This document shows positions 57,451-64,000 of a DNA stretch of 64,000 nt, in pieces. Each line of letters begins with the position of its first letter. The stretch's first letter is position 1. Source of the DNA: Chitinophaga oryzae (GTDB taxonomy: Bacteria > Bacteroidota > Bacteroidia > Chitinophagales > Chitinophagaceae); assembly GCF_012516375.2 (NCBI RefSeq), contig NZ_CP051204.2, positions 310,001 to 374,000 on the forward strand, given 5' to 3'. Under the pieces are notes generated by a model. It saw only the letters and a program-made list of their open reading frames with translations, had not been told where the DNA came from and searched no databases. The translations under genes were made by a program, and so were the position numbers.

Positions 57451-58098
57451 TTAAGAAGAAAAGCCAAAGAGTGCGGAGGCAATTATGACCGTTGGGAGGC
57501 CACCATAATAAAAGAATGACGTCATTTTCCCTGTAACCAGGCACTTCCGCTTCGGATTTATATAATCCAGCTCCTTCTCTTCAAACAACTGCTCCAAAGC
57601 CTCACAGCCATTTTCCACTTTATAGCTCCGTTCTTCTTTCGTGATGGGAATGAGCCAGTAGCAATGGATTTCGCGATTATCGAAGGGGAAAATTCCAAAA
57701 CCTTCTTCCTCAAGATAAGGCAAGGATATAAAAGCGTGATCACAAACAGAGCTATCCAGCCACGGCTGACCGATATTAACCGTATGATGGATGTTGAGCG
57801 GCCGGCCTGTTCTGTGATAAGACGCACAGTAGGTAAGTAACTCCACCAGTTTGGGGTCTGACTTAGGGGAGAATACAAACAGCTCGATCAGGTTATCGTC
57901 TGTTCTGTCAGCAGACATGCCGACGGTGCAATACACAAAGGCGCCATGGCGCTTATTGGGTGGGATTTCAAGTACGTAGAAGACCGGGGGGAGTTTTTCA
58001 CGGGGGCCTTTGTCAAGTGTATGTTTCCTGCCTTCAACACCATAATACTGCTGATAGTGTTGCGCCAGCTGGGAGATATAATCGTGCGCTGTATTCAT
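57451..58098 (-). CDS. suppressor-of-fused (SUFU) domain protein, immunity-like
   Basis: 215 residues. SUFU-family signatures: PPVFYVLEIPPNKRHGAFVYCTVGMS, IELFVFSPKSDPKLVELLTYCASYHR, LNIHHTVNIGQPWLDSSVCDHAFIS and IHCYWLIPITKEERSYK. SUFU proteins commonly serve as immunity proteins in polymorphic toxin systems (family knowledge). The C-terminal MTSFFYYGGLPTVIIASALF tail is hydrophobic and unusual for the family. Its ATG overlaps the stop of the DUF6000-like gene, so the two form a pair; no toxin gene is visible. Confidence 0.82.
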   Translation of the reverse strand: MNTAHDYISQLAQHYQQYYGVEGRKHTLDKGPREKLPPVFYVLEIPPNKRHGAFVYCTVGMSADRTDDNLIELFVFSPKSDPKLVELLTYCASYHRTGRPLNIHHTVNIGQPWLDSSVCDHAFISLPYLEEEGFGIFPFDNREIHCYWLIPITKEERSYKVENGCEALEQLFEEKELDYINPKRKCLVTGKMTSFFYYGGLPTVIIASALFGFSS

Positions 58099-58766
58099 TG
58101 ATTCACTTTTGCCTTTTTTATTTGTTCGATTTTAGTCATACTTTCATTAAACCCTGCCCTGGACCTTTCAAGATTCCAATTTTCTTTATCGGCTATAAAG
58201 GTGTTCCATTGGCCGGTTAACTTATCCGCTTCTTCGGGTGAGAGATGGTATAGTGCAGCCAGTGCTGAAGCTTGATCGAACCACAAATCTTTTTGTTCAA
58301 GATAGTGCTTCAGGTAGTCCGTCAGATATTTTTGGGAGGTGTGGGTGCCAAACGCGGCTAAAGCCAGACAATACCCCTGCCCGGCATAACAGACTTCGCT
58401 TTTCAGCAGATGTCTGCCAATAATATCCTCCAGTTCCCGGTACTGATTGATGGCCGCAAAATAGGCTCCTGTTATCCTCGGTCTCCAGTCAAAATCACCT
58501 AATAGTTTTTTAACGATATCAATGTTTATTTCCCGGGCGGCTTGCGCGAAGCGAAGAACAGATTCTTTGGTCCTGGTATCGAAAAAATAAAACGGAACTA
58601 CCCATTGGTCGACAAACTCCTGAGACAACTCTTCTTCGTTTCTCGGCACTTCCAGGTGTTCAAATGGGTTTCTGTGACGTACCGTAGCTCCTGCAATATG
58701 CAGGGCTATTTCATCAGCTTCGTCGTTACGGCGAAAAAGTTTCGTCCAGAGTTGATTTATCTTCAT
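58095..58766 (-). CDS. DUF6000-like protein, probable partner of the SUFU gene
   Basis: 223 residues. The core FVDQWVVPFYFFDTRT, NIDIVKKLLGDFDWRPRITGAYFAAINQYRELEDIIGRHLLKSEVCYAGQGYCLALAAFG and the later KDLWFDQASALAALYHLSPEEADKLTGQW fit DUF6000-type proteins. All-helical; no signal or catalytic motif. First gene of the two-gene pair with the SUFU protein (4-bp overlap). Such pairs often sit as orphan immunity genes (inference). Confidence 0.7.
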   Translation of the reverse strand: MKINQLWTKLFRRNDEADEIALHIAGATVRHRNPFEHLEVPRNEEELSQEFVDQWVVPFYFFDTRTKESVLRFAQAAREINIDIVKKLLGDFDWRPRITGAYFAAINQYRELEDIIGRHLLKSEVCYAGQGYCLALAAFGTHTSQKYLTDYLKHYLEQKDLWFDQASALAALYHLSPEEADKLTGQWNTFIADKENWNLERSRAGFNESMTKIEQIKKAKVNQ

Positions 58767-58801
58767 AAGCTGCTAATGTAAGTGTTTCCGATAACAACTT
58801 C

Positions 58802-59650
58802 CTACTCCCCTATCGTGGCTACCAAAAACATCTCCCCGCTCGCCGGCGCCAGTCCATCTTCCCGCCCTGAAAAGTAACGCGCTTTCAGTTCCGCTGGCGA
58901 CACAATCGCCACATTTTTAAGCCCGCTTTCAGCGGCTAATGCTATCACCTGCTCCGGTGTAAAGAAACTCACGAACGGATTCCCGGAGGCTTTCGCGCCT
59001 TTGACGGACGCTTGCTGCAGTGCGAGATCTTCTTCTTCCAGCAGTTCCTGAGGCAACAAGAAGGTGATAGCCGCTTTGCTGCCGGGGGCCATGCCGGCAA
59101 TATAGCGCAACAGCTGACTGATCGCTTCTCTGCTGAGGTAGAGCGTTACGCCGGTACAGGCGATGACGGCGGGTTGCTGTGGGTTAAAGCCGGCTTGCAG
59201 CAGGCGGTCCCACCACGACTGCCCTTTTTCGAAGTCGACGCCTACGAAGTGCAGCCCCGAAGCAACGCCGTAGCCGGTGTCGATGAGCCGCCGGCGTTTC
59301 CATTCCAGCGTGCCGGGTTCGTCTATTTCGTAGATATGCAGGCGGGAGGCTACTGCCGGGTTACGTTGCGCGAAGGCATCGAGACCGGCGCCGAGGATCA
59401 CATACTGGGTGATGCCGTTTTCTGTCTCTTTAATAATCAGCTCTTCGATAAACCGTGCCCTGGCAGCCATCGCTGCCCGTACCCTCCGGGAGAAGACCGG
59501 GTCCATATCAGGTCGTTGTTGCCACCCTTCTTCCGGGGCGATGAGCTGAAGACCGGTGGTATCTTCGAGGATATGCGGCGGCGCATCCAGCTGAACATGG
59601 AGTGCTCTCCAGAGGGCGGTGCGTACCGCAGTGGAATTGGGTTGCTGCAT
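58802..59650 (-). CDS. class I SAM-dependent methyltransferase (leucine carboxyl methyltransferase family)
   Basis: 282 residues. The LCMT/TIGR00027-like signatures are clear: RARFIEELIIKETENGITQYVILGAGLDAFAQR, IYEIDEPGTLEWKRRRL and VIACTGVTLYLSREAISQLLRYIA, with SKAAITFLLPQELLEEE after it. SAM-binding motif I is VILGAGLDAFA. Substrate is unknown; some of these act on secondary metabolites. Followed by a VOC gene 6 bp away on the same strand. Confidence 0.85.
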   Translation of the reverse strand: MQQPNSTAVRTALWRALHVQLDAPPHILEDTTGLQLIAPEEGWQQRPDMDPVFSRRVRAAMAARARFIEELIIKETENGITQYVILGAGLDAFAQRNPAVASRLHIYEIDEPGTLEWKRRRLIDTGYGVASGLHFVGVDFEKGQSWWDRLLQAGFNPQQPAVIACTGVTLYLSREAISQLLRYIAGMAPGSKAAITFLLPQELLEEEDLALQQASVKGAKASGNPFVSFFTPEQVIALAAESGLKNVAIVSPAELKARYFSGREDGLAPASGEMFLVATIGE

Positions 59651-59656
59651 GGGGTG

Positions 59657-60040
59657 TTATGCTTTTGAACGTAAACCAATAATATTTCCTTCTGTATCTT
59701 CTACCAGGGCAATGAAACCAGCTTCGCCGATGTTGACTTTCGGTTGCAGGATTTTTCCGCCGGCGGCGGTTACCCGGCTCAACTCGTTGCTGATCTCGTG
59801 CGTATCGAAGTAGACCAGCGTGCCGCCCGGACCAGGATTGATTTTATCCAGCTTCACCAGCGCGCCCATGCTGCCGTTCCCGTCTTCATTGCCCGGGAAG
59901 AGGGCATAGTCCATATGGGCATGCCGGTCACTCTGTATAGGCGTTACTGTTAATTCTACCTGGAAAACATCGCTGTAGAACTTTTTAGCCCTGCTAAAGT
60001 TAGCGGTGTAGATTTCGAACCAATTCACTGCGTTTTTCAT
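59657..60040 (-). CDS. VOC-family (glyoxalase-like) protein
   Basis: 127 residues from the ATG at 60040; a longer frame upstream lacks family features. Typical VOC phrases: NWFEIYTANFSRAKKFYSDVF at the start, GTLVYFDTHEISNELSRVTAAGGKILQPKVNIGEAGFIALVEDTEGNIIGL at the end. The metal site cannot be judged with confidence. Ends 6 bp before the methyltransferase start. Confidence 0.85.
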   Translation of the reverse strand: MKNAVNWFEIYTANFSRAKKFYSDVFQVELTVTPIQSDRHAHMDYALFPGNEDGNGSMGALVKLDKINPGPGGTLVYFDTHEISNELSRVTAAGGKILQPKVNIGEAGFIALVEDTEGNIIGLRSKA

Positions 60041-60110
60041 CTTGTATATTTTAGATGAATGTAAAATTAGTCCGGCGAACAACACCAGAATTGTAAAAAA
60101 CCGACAGCCG

Positions 60111-60905
60111 TTATTTTAGCCATTCGGGAAAGTTAGGGAGTTGTTCTTTTGCCTTGCGCAGAAAGTGTTTCGGGGAAGCGCCGGCAAACTGCTGAAACGC
60201 TTTGATGAAATGGGCCTGGTCGAAGTACTGCCGGAGGTGGGCGACGGCCGTCAGTGAGCCGAAATTGGATTGTCTTATCAGGTCCAGCGCCGACTGGAAG
60301 CGATAAATACGGGCGTACATCTTGGGCGTTATGCCGATATGGTGCTTGAAATACCGCTCCAGTGAGCGTTCTGAGAGGTTAAGGGCTGCCTGCACCTGTG
60401 GCAGCGTTTGACCCTGCTGAAGCAGGTGAATGGCCCATTCCGTCTTTCCGTCGGGGGCATTGTTACGCTTCAGTCGTTGCAGAAGGAAGCTTTCCAGTAT
60501 CTGCACTTTTTGCTCAAAGGTAACAGCGTGCAGGAGTTGTTCGCTGAGGGAGGTACGGATAAGGTCATCCAGGTCAATATATTGGTTGGTGAGATCGCAT
60601 ACCGGCACCGGGAAGAGACTTGTCAGGACGCCCGGATGAAAGCTGATACCAACGTCCAGGAACGTTCCTTTCACCTGCATATGCGCGTACTGTGTTTTGG
60701 TGCCGTAAAGGAACAGACTGGGCAGTTGTTGATGGTAGTGGTCGAGGGACGCTTCCGGGTACTGCTGAAAGATCATTCCCGGGATGCCGTCGGCCATAAT
60801 CCTGAAGCTTCGTCCTTCGGTGTCGGCAGACCTTTGTTCAAGCATCCAGAAATAACGGATATATTTTTTCAGCGGCTGAGCGGGATATAGAAGCCTGAAA
60901 TCCAT
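60111..60905 (-). CDS. AraC-family transcriptional regulator
   Basis: 264 residues. C-terminal HTH: LPQVQAALNLSERSLERYFKHHIGITPKMYARIYRFQSAL and SLTAVAHLRQYFDQAHFIKAFQQFAGASPKHFLRKA. The N-terminal domain (FWMLEQRSADTEGRSFRIMADG) resembles the DUF6597-type sensing domain found in this subfamily. May regulate the VOC-methyltransferase pair downstream on the same strand. Confidence 0.9.
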   Translation of the reverse strand: MDFRLLYPAQPLKKYIRYFWMLEQRSADTEGRSFRIMADGIPGMIFQQYPEASLDHYHQQLPSLFLYGTKTQYAHMQVKGTFLDVGISFHPGVLTSLFPVPVCDLTNQYIDLDDLIRTSLSEQLLHAVTFEQKVQILESFLLQRLKRNNAPDGKTEWAIHLLQQGQTLPQVQAALNLSERSLERYFKHHIGITPKMYARIYRFQSALDLIRQSNFGSLTAVAHLRQYFDQAHFIKAFQQFAGASPKHFLRKAKEQLPNFPEWLK

Positions 60906-61050
60906 GGTCTTTCCGTTTCACTGTACACTTGTAAAGATACGCAAAAAAGAGGGCACAGGTATCCCGGCCGGGAAGTAGGATCAGTTCAAACAAAACCAAT
61001 CACCTCCCGGAGCCGGGATGTTTTTTACAGCAATTACTGATTACCGGTCC

Positions 61051-61233
61051 TTAGCAGCACGTATGGCCGGGAATAGCAGTACAATCTGTAGGGCGTTGGG
61101 TAGCTGTTGTGCCGCAACGGGGCAATGCAGTAACACCACCAGCCAGTTTGATTTGTTCTTCTGCTGTTAATTCAGTAATGGTGAGCTTGTTGAGGAACAG
61201 CTTTGGGTTCAGTACGGGTTTTTTCTTTTTCAT
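61051..61233 (-). CDS. class I lanthipeptide-like RiPP precursor peptide
   Basis: 60 residues. The leader is lysine-rich with LNKLTITELTAEEQIKLAGG ending in Gly32-Gly33, the pattern of Bacteroidetes GG-leader lanthipeptide precursors. The core (residues 34-60) is Thr- and Cys-rich: seven Thr and four Cys (C40, C51, C59, C60), with little else, as expected for dehydration and thioether ring formation. No LanB/LanC, LanM, protease or transporter gene is within the window. Could be an orphan precursor matured in trans. Confidence 0.7.
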   Translation of the reverse strand: MKKKKPVLNPKLFLNKLTITELTAEEQIKLAGGVTALPRCGTTATQRPTDCTAIPGHTCC

Positions 61234-61474
61234 GTTTGTTTGGATTTTTGAGTGATTAAAAAAGGAGTAGAATGGTTAACACGTGAAACCAGGTTATTTG
61301 AGTTTGTTGGGTTGTTGGCGCTACAGGTAGTCTAATTTACTAAGTATGTCTGAGAAAACCAATGGGTAGTTATCAAAATACTACGTTGCCGGGAGTATGA
61401 ATGCCGGTTTCCGGGGAGCTGTAACTTTAGGCCCGCCGGCACGTTATACAGGCATCTATCAAACATCCCGCTTT

Positions 61475-61879
61475 ATGAAAAAAATATTACTTCTGTCACT
61501 GCTGTTTGCTGGCAGCATAAGCTGTAAAAAGGACAAGGACATTTCGCCGGAAGTACTCGCCGGCACCTGGGAAATCAGAAGGCAACAGACTGATGTACTG
61601 ATGGTCATTGAGCCTGGTAAGGGAGAGCAGCTTCGCTTTACGGGCAATAGTTATGAAGAACGATCGCAGAACCGTGTACGCCGTAGCGGCACTTTCCGGT
61701 TAACCAAAGGATTTAACGTTGAAGGCGCGCTTGACGACAGAATTATATTTGATAACCAAACAGAAACAGGAGCAACAACCTTTTATCAGCTAACGGGTGA
61801 TTCTCTTACGATCAGATACGGCAGTATGTCGAATAATGGAGGGTGGATGATCTCATCTTATAAAAAAATCAGCAACTAA
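61475..61879 (+). CDS. lipocalin-like lipoprotein
   Basis: 134 residues from the ATG at 61475; the frame is open upstream to 61397 but those residues lack a signal peptide. Signal: MKKILLLSLLFAGSISC with lipidated C17 (the lipobox is weak at -3). The mature part (LAGTWEIRRQQTDVLMVIEPG, LRFTGNSYEERSQN, FRLTKGF) has the lipocalin-like opening GTWE. Short for a lipocalin. Function unknown. Confidence 0.6.
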   Translation: MKKILLLSLLFAGSISCKKDKDISPEVLAGTWEIRRQQTDVLMVIEPGKGEQLRFTGNSYEERSQNRVRRSGTFRLTKGFNVEGALDDRIIFDNQTETGATTFYQLTGDSLTIRYGSMSNNGGWMISSYKKISN

Positions 61880-61941
61880 TAACGCTTGTCAAAGGAGCGG
61901 CATACTGCCTGAACAGTATGCTACTCCTTTGTTTGCTGCTA

Positions 61942-63210
61942 TCAATCATAATCAGATAACCTCACTGCAAATACTACTCTGTTATCCTGCCCGTATTTAG
62001 CGGTTTCATATTCTGTCAGATTCCAGAGGTAGCCGGTGGAAGCGTCGCGGAAAAGGTCTTCTGCCCCGTGAGGCCAGCGGTAGCGCGTGCCGGCGGTAGT
62101 GCCATCATTGTAACGTACCAGGCGGGCGGTAGAGCCCAGGTAGGAACTGGTGCCGGTAATAGTCATGAACGTCTTGCTGCCTGCCCGGAAAACGCCTTGT
62201 ATGCCGTATACATGGCCGCTGTCGTTGTCAACGGGCACGATCACCGTCGGTTGTGTGGTGGTGCTTACCTGCCCTGCGGTATTGATCGGAAATCCGAAAA
62301 CCTGCGGCGTGGCGGTAGAGGAAGAAGTAATATACTGTGACGTCCACAGGTATTTATCTGCTGCGGTAGCGCCTTCGCCCAGTTCTATACAGGAAAACGG
62401 CTTGGCGTTGGTGATCTTGTAATAGCCGGTCTGCGGCAGGATATAGGCGTAGTTAAACGCTTTGAGATCGCCGTTGGTTTCCTGGCCGATGCGCGTTTCT
62501 GTGGCGTCGCCGGCGGCAGACAGGAAGGTATTGAGATCAAACACACGGATGCCGAGGTTGGTATCGGCTACATAGATCTTCCCGGCATAATACGCAACGC
62601 CGCCGGCATGGATAGTCACCGGACAGAACGCCCCCAGCTGCGTATAAGGATTGGAAGCCTTGTACAGCGCGGAATTGGACATGTTGGCAGCGTTTTGTAC
62701 CAGCAGAATATGGCGATAAGTGATACTGGCCATATTGGTAATGTCTACCAGCGAGATACGCACGCCCTTATGCTGGTTGTTAATCCCCGCGATGGTACCG
62801 GGATCTACGCCGTACCATGTCACCAGCAGGAATTTTTTTCCACCCCATGAGAACCCGGTAATGCCCTGCGGACGCCATTCCTGCGTCTGTTCATCTCCAC
62901 TGTTCCATTTGAAGCCGGTCACCTGGTTGGCGGCCGGAATGTTAAATCCGTACACGGTGTTGTAGCCACTGGTGGAAGCCACCCGGTTGAGGTCCAGCTG
63001 GTCGGGCGTTTTAAAGCCATAAGACGACAGGCTGCTGACGAAGCTGCTCTCGTCTGTATAGGTGACCGTACTGGCGGCAAGAACGCCGGCATCGATGGTC
63101 TGTTGTGGCGGCGGCGTATCGCCGGGTGCAGCCTGATCTGCCATGTTTTTACTGCAGGCGGCCAGACAGAGGGACAGCGCCAGCGGAAGATGATAAGCGT
63201 GTAGCTTCAT
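61942..63210 (-). CDS. surface lipoprotein, beta-propeller-like
   Basis: 422 residues with a lipoprotein signal (MKLHAYHLPLALSLCLAAC, C19). The body has repeated phrases such as GVRISLVDITNMASITYRHILL, IHAGGVAYYAGKIYVADTNLGIRVFDLNTFL, KYLWTSQYIT and GHVYGIQGVFRAGSKTFMTITGTSS, consistent with a beta-propeller. No catalytic motif seen. Codon use resembles neighbours. Function unknown. Confidence 0.65.
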   Translation of the reverse strand: MKLHAYHLPLALSLCLAACSKNMADQAAPGDTPPPQQTIDAGVLAASTVTYTDESSFVSSLSSYGFKTPDQLDLNRVASTSGYNTVYGFNIPAANQVTGFKWNSGDEQTQEWRPQGITGFSWGGKKFLLVTWYGVDPGTIAGINNQHKGVRISLVDITNMASITYRHILLVQNAANMSNSALYKASNPYTQLGAFCPVTIHAGGVAYYAGKIYVADTNLGIRVFDLNTFLSAAGDATETRIGQETNGDLKAFNYAYILPQTGYYKITNAKPFSCIELGEGATAADKYLWTSQYITSSSTATPQVFGFPINTAGQVSTTTQPTVIVPVDNDSGHVYGIQGVFRAGSKTFMTITGTSSYLGSTARLVRYNDGTTAGTRYRWPHGAEDLFRDASTGYLWNLTEYETAKYGQDNRVVFAVRLSDYD

Positions 63211-63357
63211 AGGATGTTGTATTAAATGGTTGAAAAGAAATCATCTGAAGGCCGTAAAGCTAAAGCAGCAAAGAGGTAAGTCGTGGAACCTTACAGGAAG
63301 TTAATGATAACTTCACATTTTTGCAAGTCCCTCAAACAAACGGCCCACGGGAATGTT

Positions 63358-64000
63358 ATGATCTCGTACGCCTCACCATTAAAGAATATGTTGCAACATA
63401 AAATATCCTGCTGTACGGTTTGTATGAACCGCACCATGCATCTGAAGGAAACCCTGCTGCGGAACATACAGGATAATGCAGGCTACCATTCACTGGAATT
63501 TGTAATACTCAATTACGGGTCTGCCGATGACCTGCACGAATGGGTGCAACAAACGTTAGGCGCCTATGTCGAATCAGGGCTGCTGGTATATTATCACCAT
63601 CCCGGGCCGACCTATTTTCATATGAGCCATGCAAAAAACATGGCCTTTCGGCTGGCTTCCGGAGATATCCTCTGCAGCGTGGATGCCGACAACTACACCG
63701 GTGCCGGCTTCGCAGCCTATGTGAACCAGGTTTTCAACGAAGAGCCGTTAGCCTTCCTCTCCCCCGCCGGTATCGGCCCCGGGAAAAAATGGTGGGACGT
63801 GCAGGGACGTATCTGCCTGAAAAAAGAAGATTTCCGCAGGCTGCATGGGTATGATGAGCGGGTCATGGATTATGGCTACGAAGACCAGGACTTTAAAAGC
63901 CGGCTGCAGGGACTGGGACGGAAGAAAATGGTTATCCGCGATCCTGCCTATCTGCAGGCGATCCGGCATGACGATACCATGCGCATCGCCTCCGGCTTCA
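63358..64000 (+). CDS. family 2 glycosyltransferase (partial, runs off right edge)
   Basis: About 214 residues to the window edge; start ATG 63358 or 63391. GT-A fold signatures: SCCTVCMNRTMHLKETLLRNI (nucleotide-binding strand), HMSHAKNMAFRLASGDILCSVDADNYTG with the DAD motif, and GYDERVMDYGYEDQDFKSRL (galactosyltransferase-C-like region). Inverting UDP-sugar transferase of the GT2 type. The gene is incomplete, so acceptor and context are unknown. Confidence 0.85.
   Translation, partial: MISYASPLKNMLQHKISCCTVCMNRTMHLKETLLRNIQDNAGYHSLEFVILNYGSADDLHEWVQQTLGAYVESGLLVYYHHPGPTYFHMSHAKNMAFRLASGDILCSVDADNYTGAGFAAYVNQVFNEEPLAFLSPAGIGPGKKWWDVQGRICLKKEDFRRLHGYDERVMDYGYEDQDFKSRLQGLGRKKMVIRDPAYLQAIRHDDTMRIASGF

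Noticed and set aside
55924..58800. integrative element inserted at tRNA-Asn
   Set aside because: No integrase gene and no second copy of the tRNA 3' end found in the window; kept only as a compositional finding.

Overview
The window reads as chromosomal DNA of a Bacteroidota species, most likely in the Chitinophagaceae (Chitinophaga-like). The reasons are gene content (Lipocalin_3-type lipoproteins, NadM-Nudix/NAMPT salvage, split KdpD, ComB, a GG-leader lanthipeptide-like precursor), weak ribosome sites, several TAnnTTTG-type -7 promoter elements, and low-complexity intergenic hairpins. This assignment is inferred from the sequence alone; no 16S gene is present.

Layout. 1-6.1 kb: a minus-strand thiamine operon, TPP riboswitch-thiS-thiC-TenI/ThiE-like-thiD-thiE-thiG-thiH, running off the left edge, with most genes overlapping. 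6.2-9.3 kb: a lipoprotein, a small membrane protein, a fatty-acid-hydroxylase-superfamily protein and dnaN. 9.7-18.5 kb: an aminotransferase, then an efflux operon of two tandem TetR regulators followed by TolC, membrane-fusion and RND pump genes. 18.6-25.4 kb: a secreted beta-propeller protein and an NAD-salvage locus on the minus strand. The locus holds a Nudix regulator, NadM-Nudix, NAMPT and an unusual nucleotidyltransferase-like/methyltransferase fusion; the nadM promoter overlaps a 21-bp palindrome.

25.5-36.2 kb: M28 peptidase, gcvT, a SRPBCC protein, comB, DoxX, AraC, a Tat-signal rubredoxin/MBL protein and a large SNF2 helicase with two SWIM-type motifs. 36.4-48.4 kb: a K+ (Kdp) locus with two micro-genes (one is kdpF), kdpABC, a porin, a KdpD split into two overlapping genes with no kdpE, and a convergent hybrid kinase whose HPt domain is cut off by a one-base frameshift at a 7-bp homopolymer. 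48.6-55.8 kb: an outer-membrane barrel, enoyl-CoA hydratase, S9 peptidase, hflX-Rieske and a GT39 transferase. 55.9-58.8 kb: tRNA-Asn followed by an AT-richer patch with a glycine-rich-domain-like protein, an unknown secreted protein and a SUFU/DUF6000 immunity-like pair. 58.8-64 kb: a methyltransferase, VOC, AraC, a small lanthipeptide-like precursor with no visible modification enzymes, two lipoproteins and a partial glycosyltransferase.

The best candidates for something undescribed are the NAD-salvage fusion protein with its promoter/operator layout, the orphan lanthipeptide-like precursor, the homopolymer switch between a hybrid kinase and its HPt domain, and the intergenic AT-rich repeats that supply the stop codons of three genes. 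No IS element, CRISPR array or rRNA was found.
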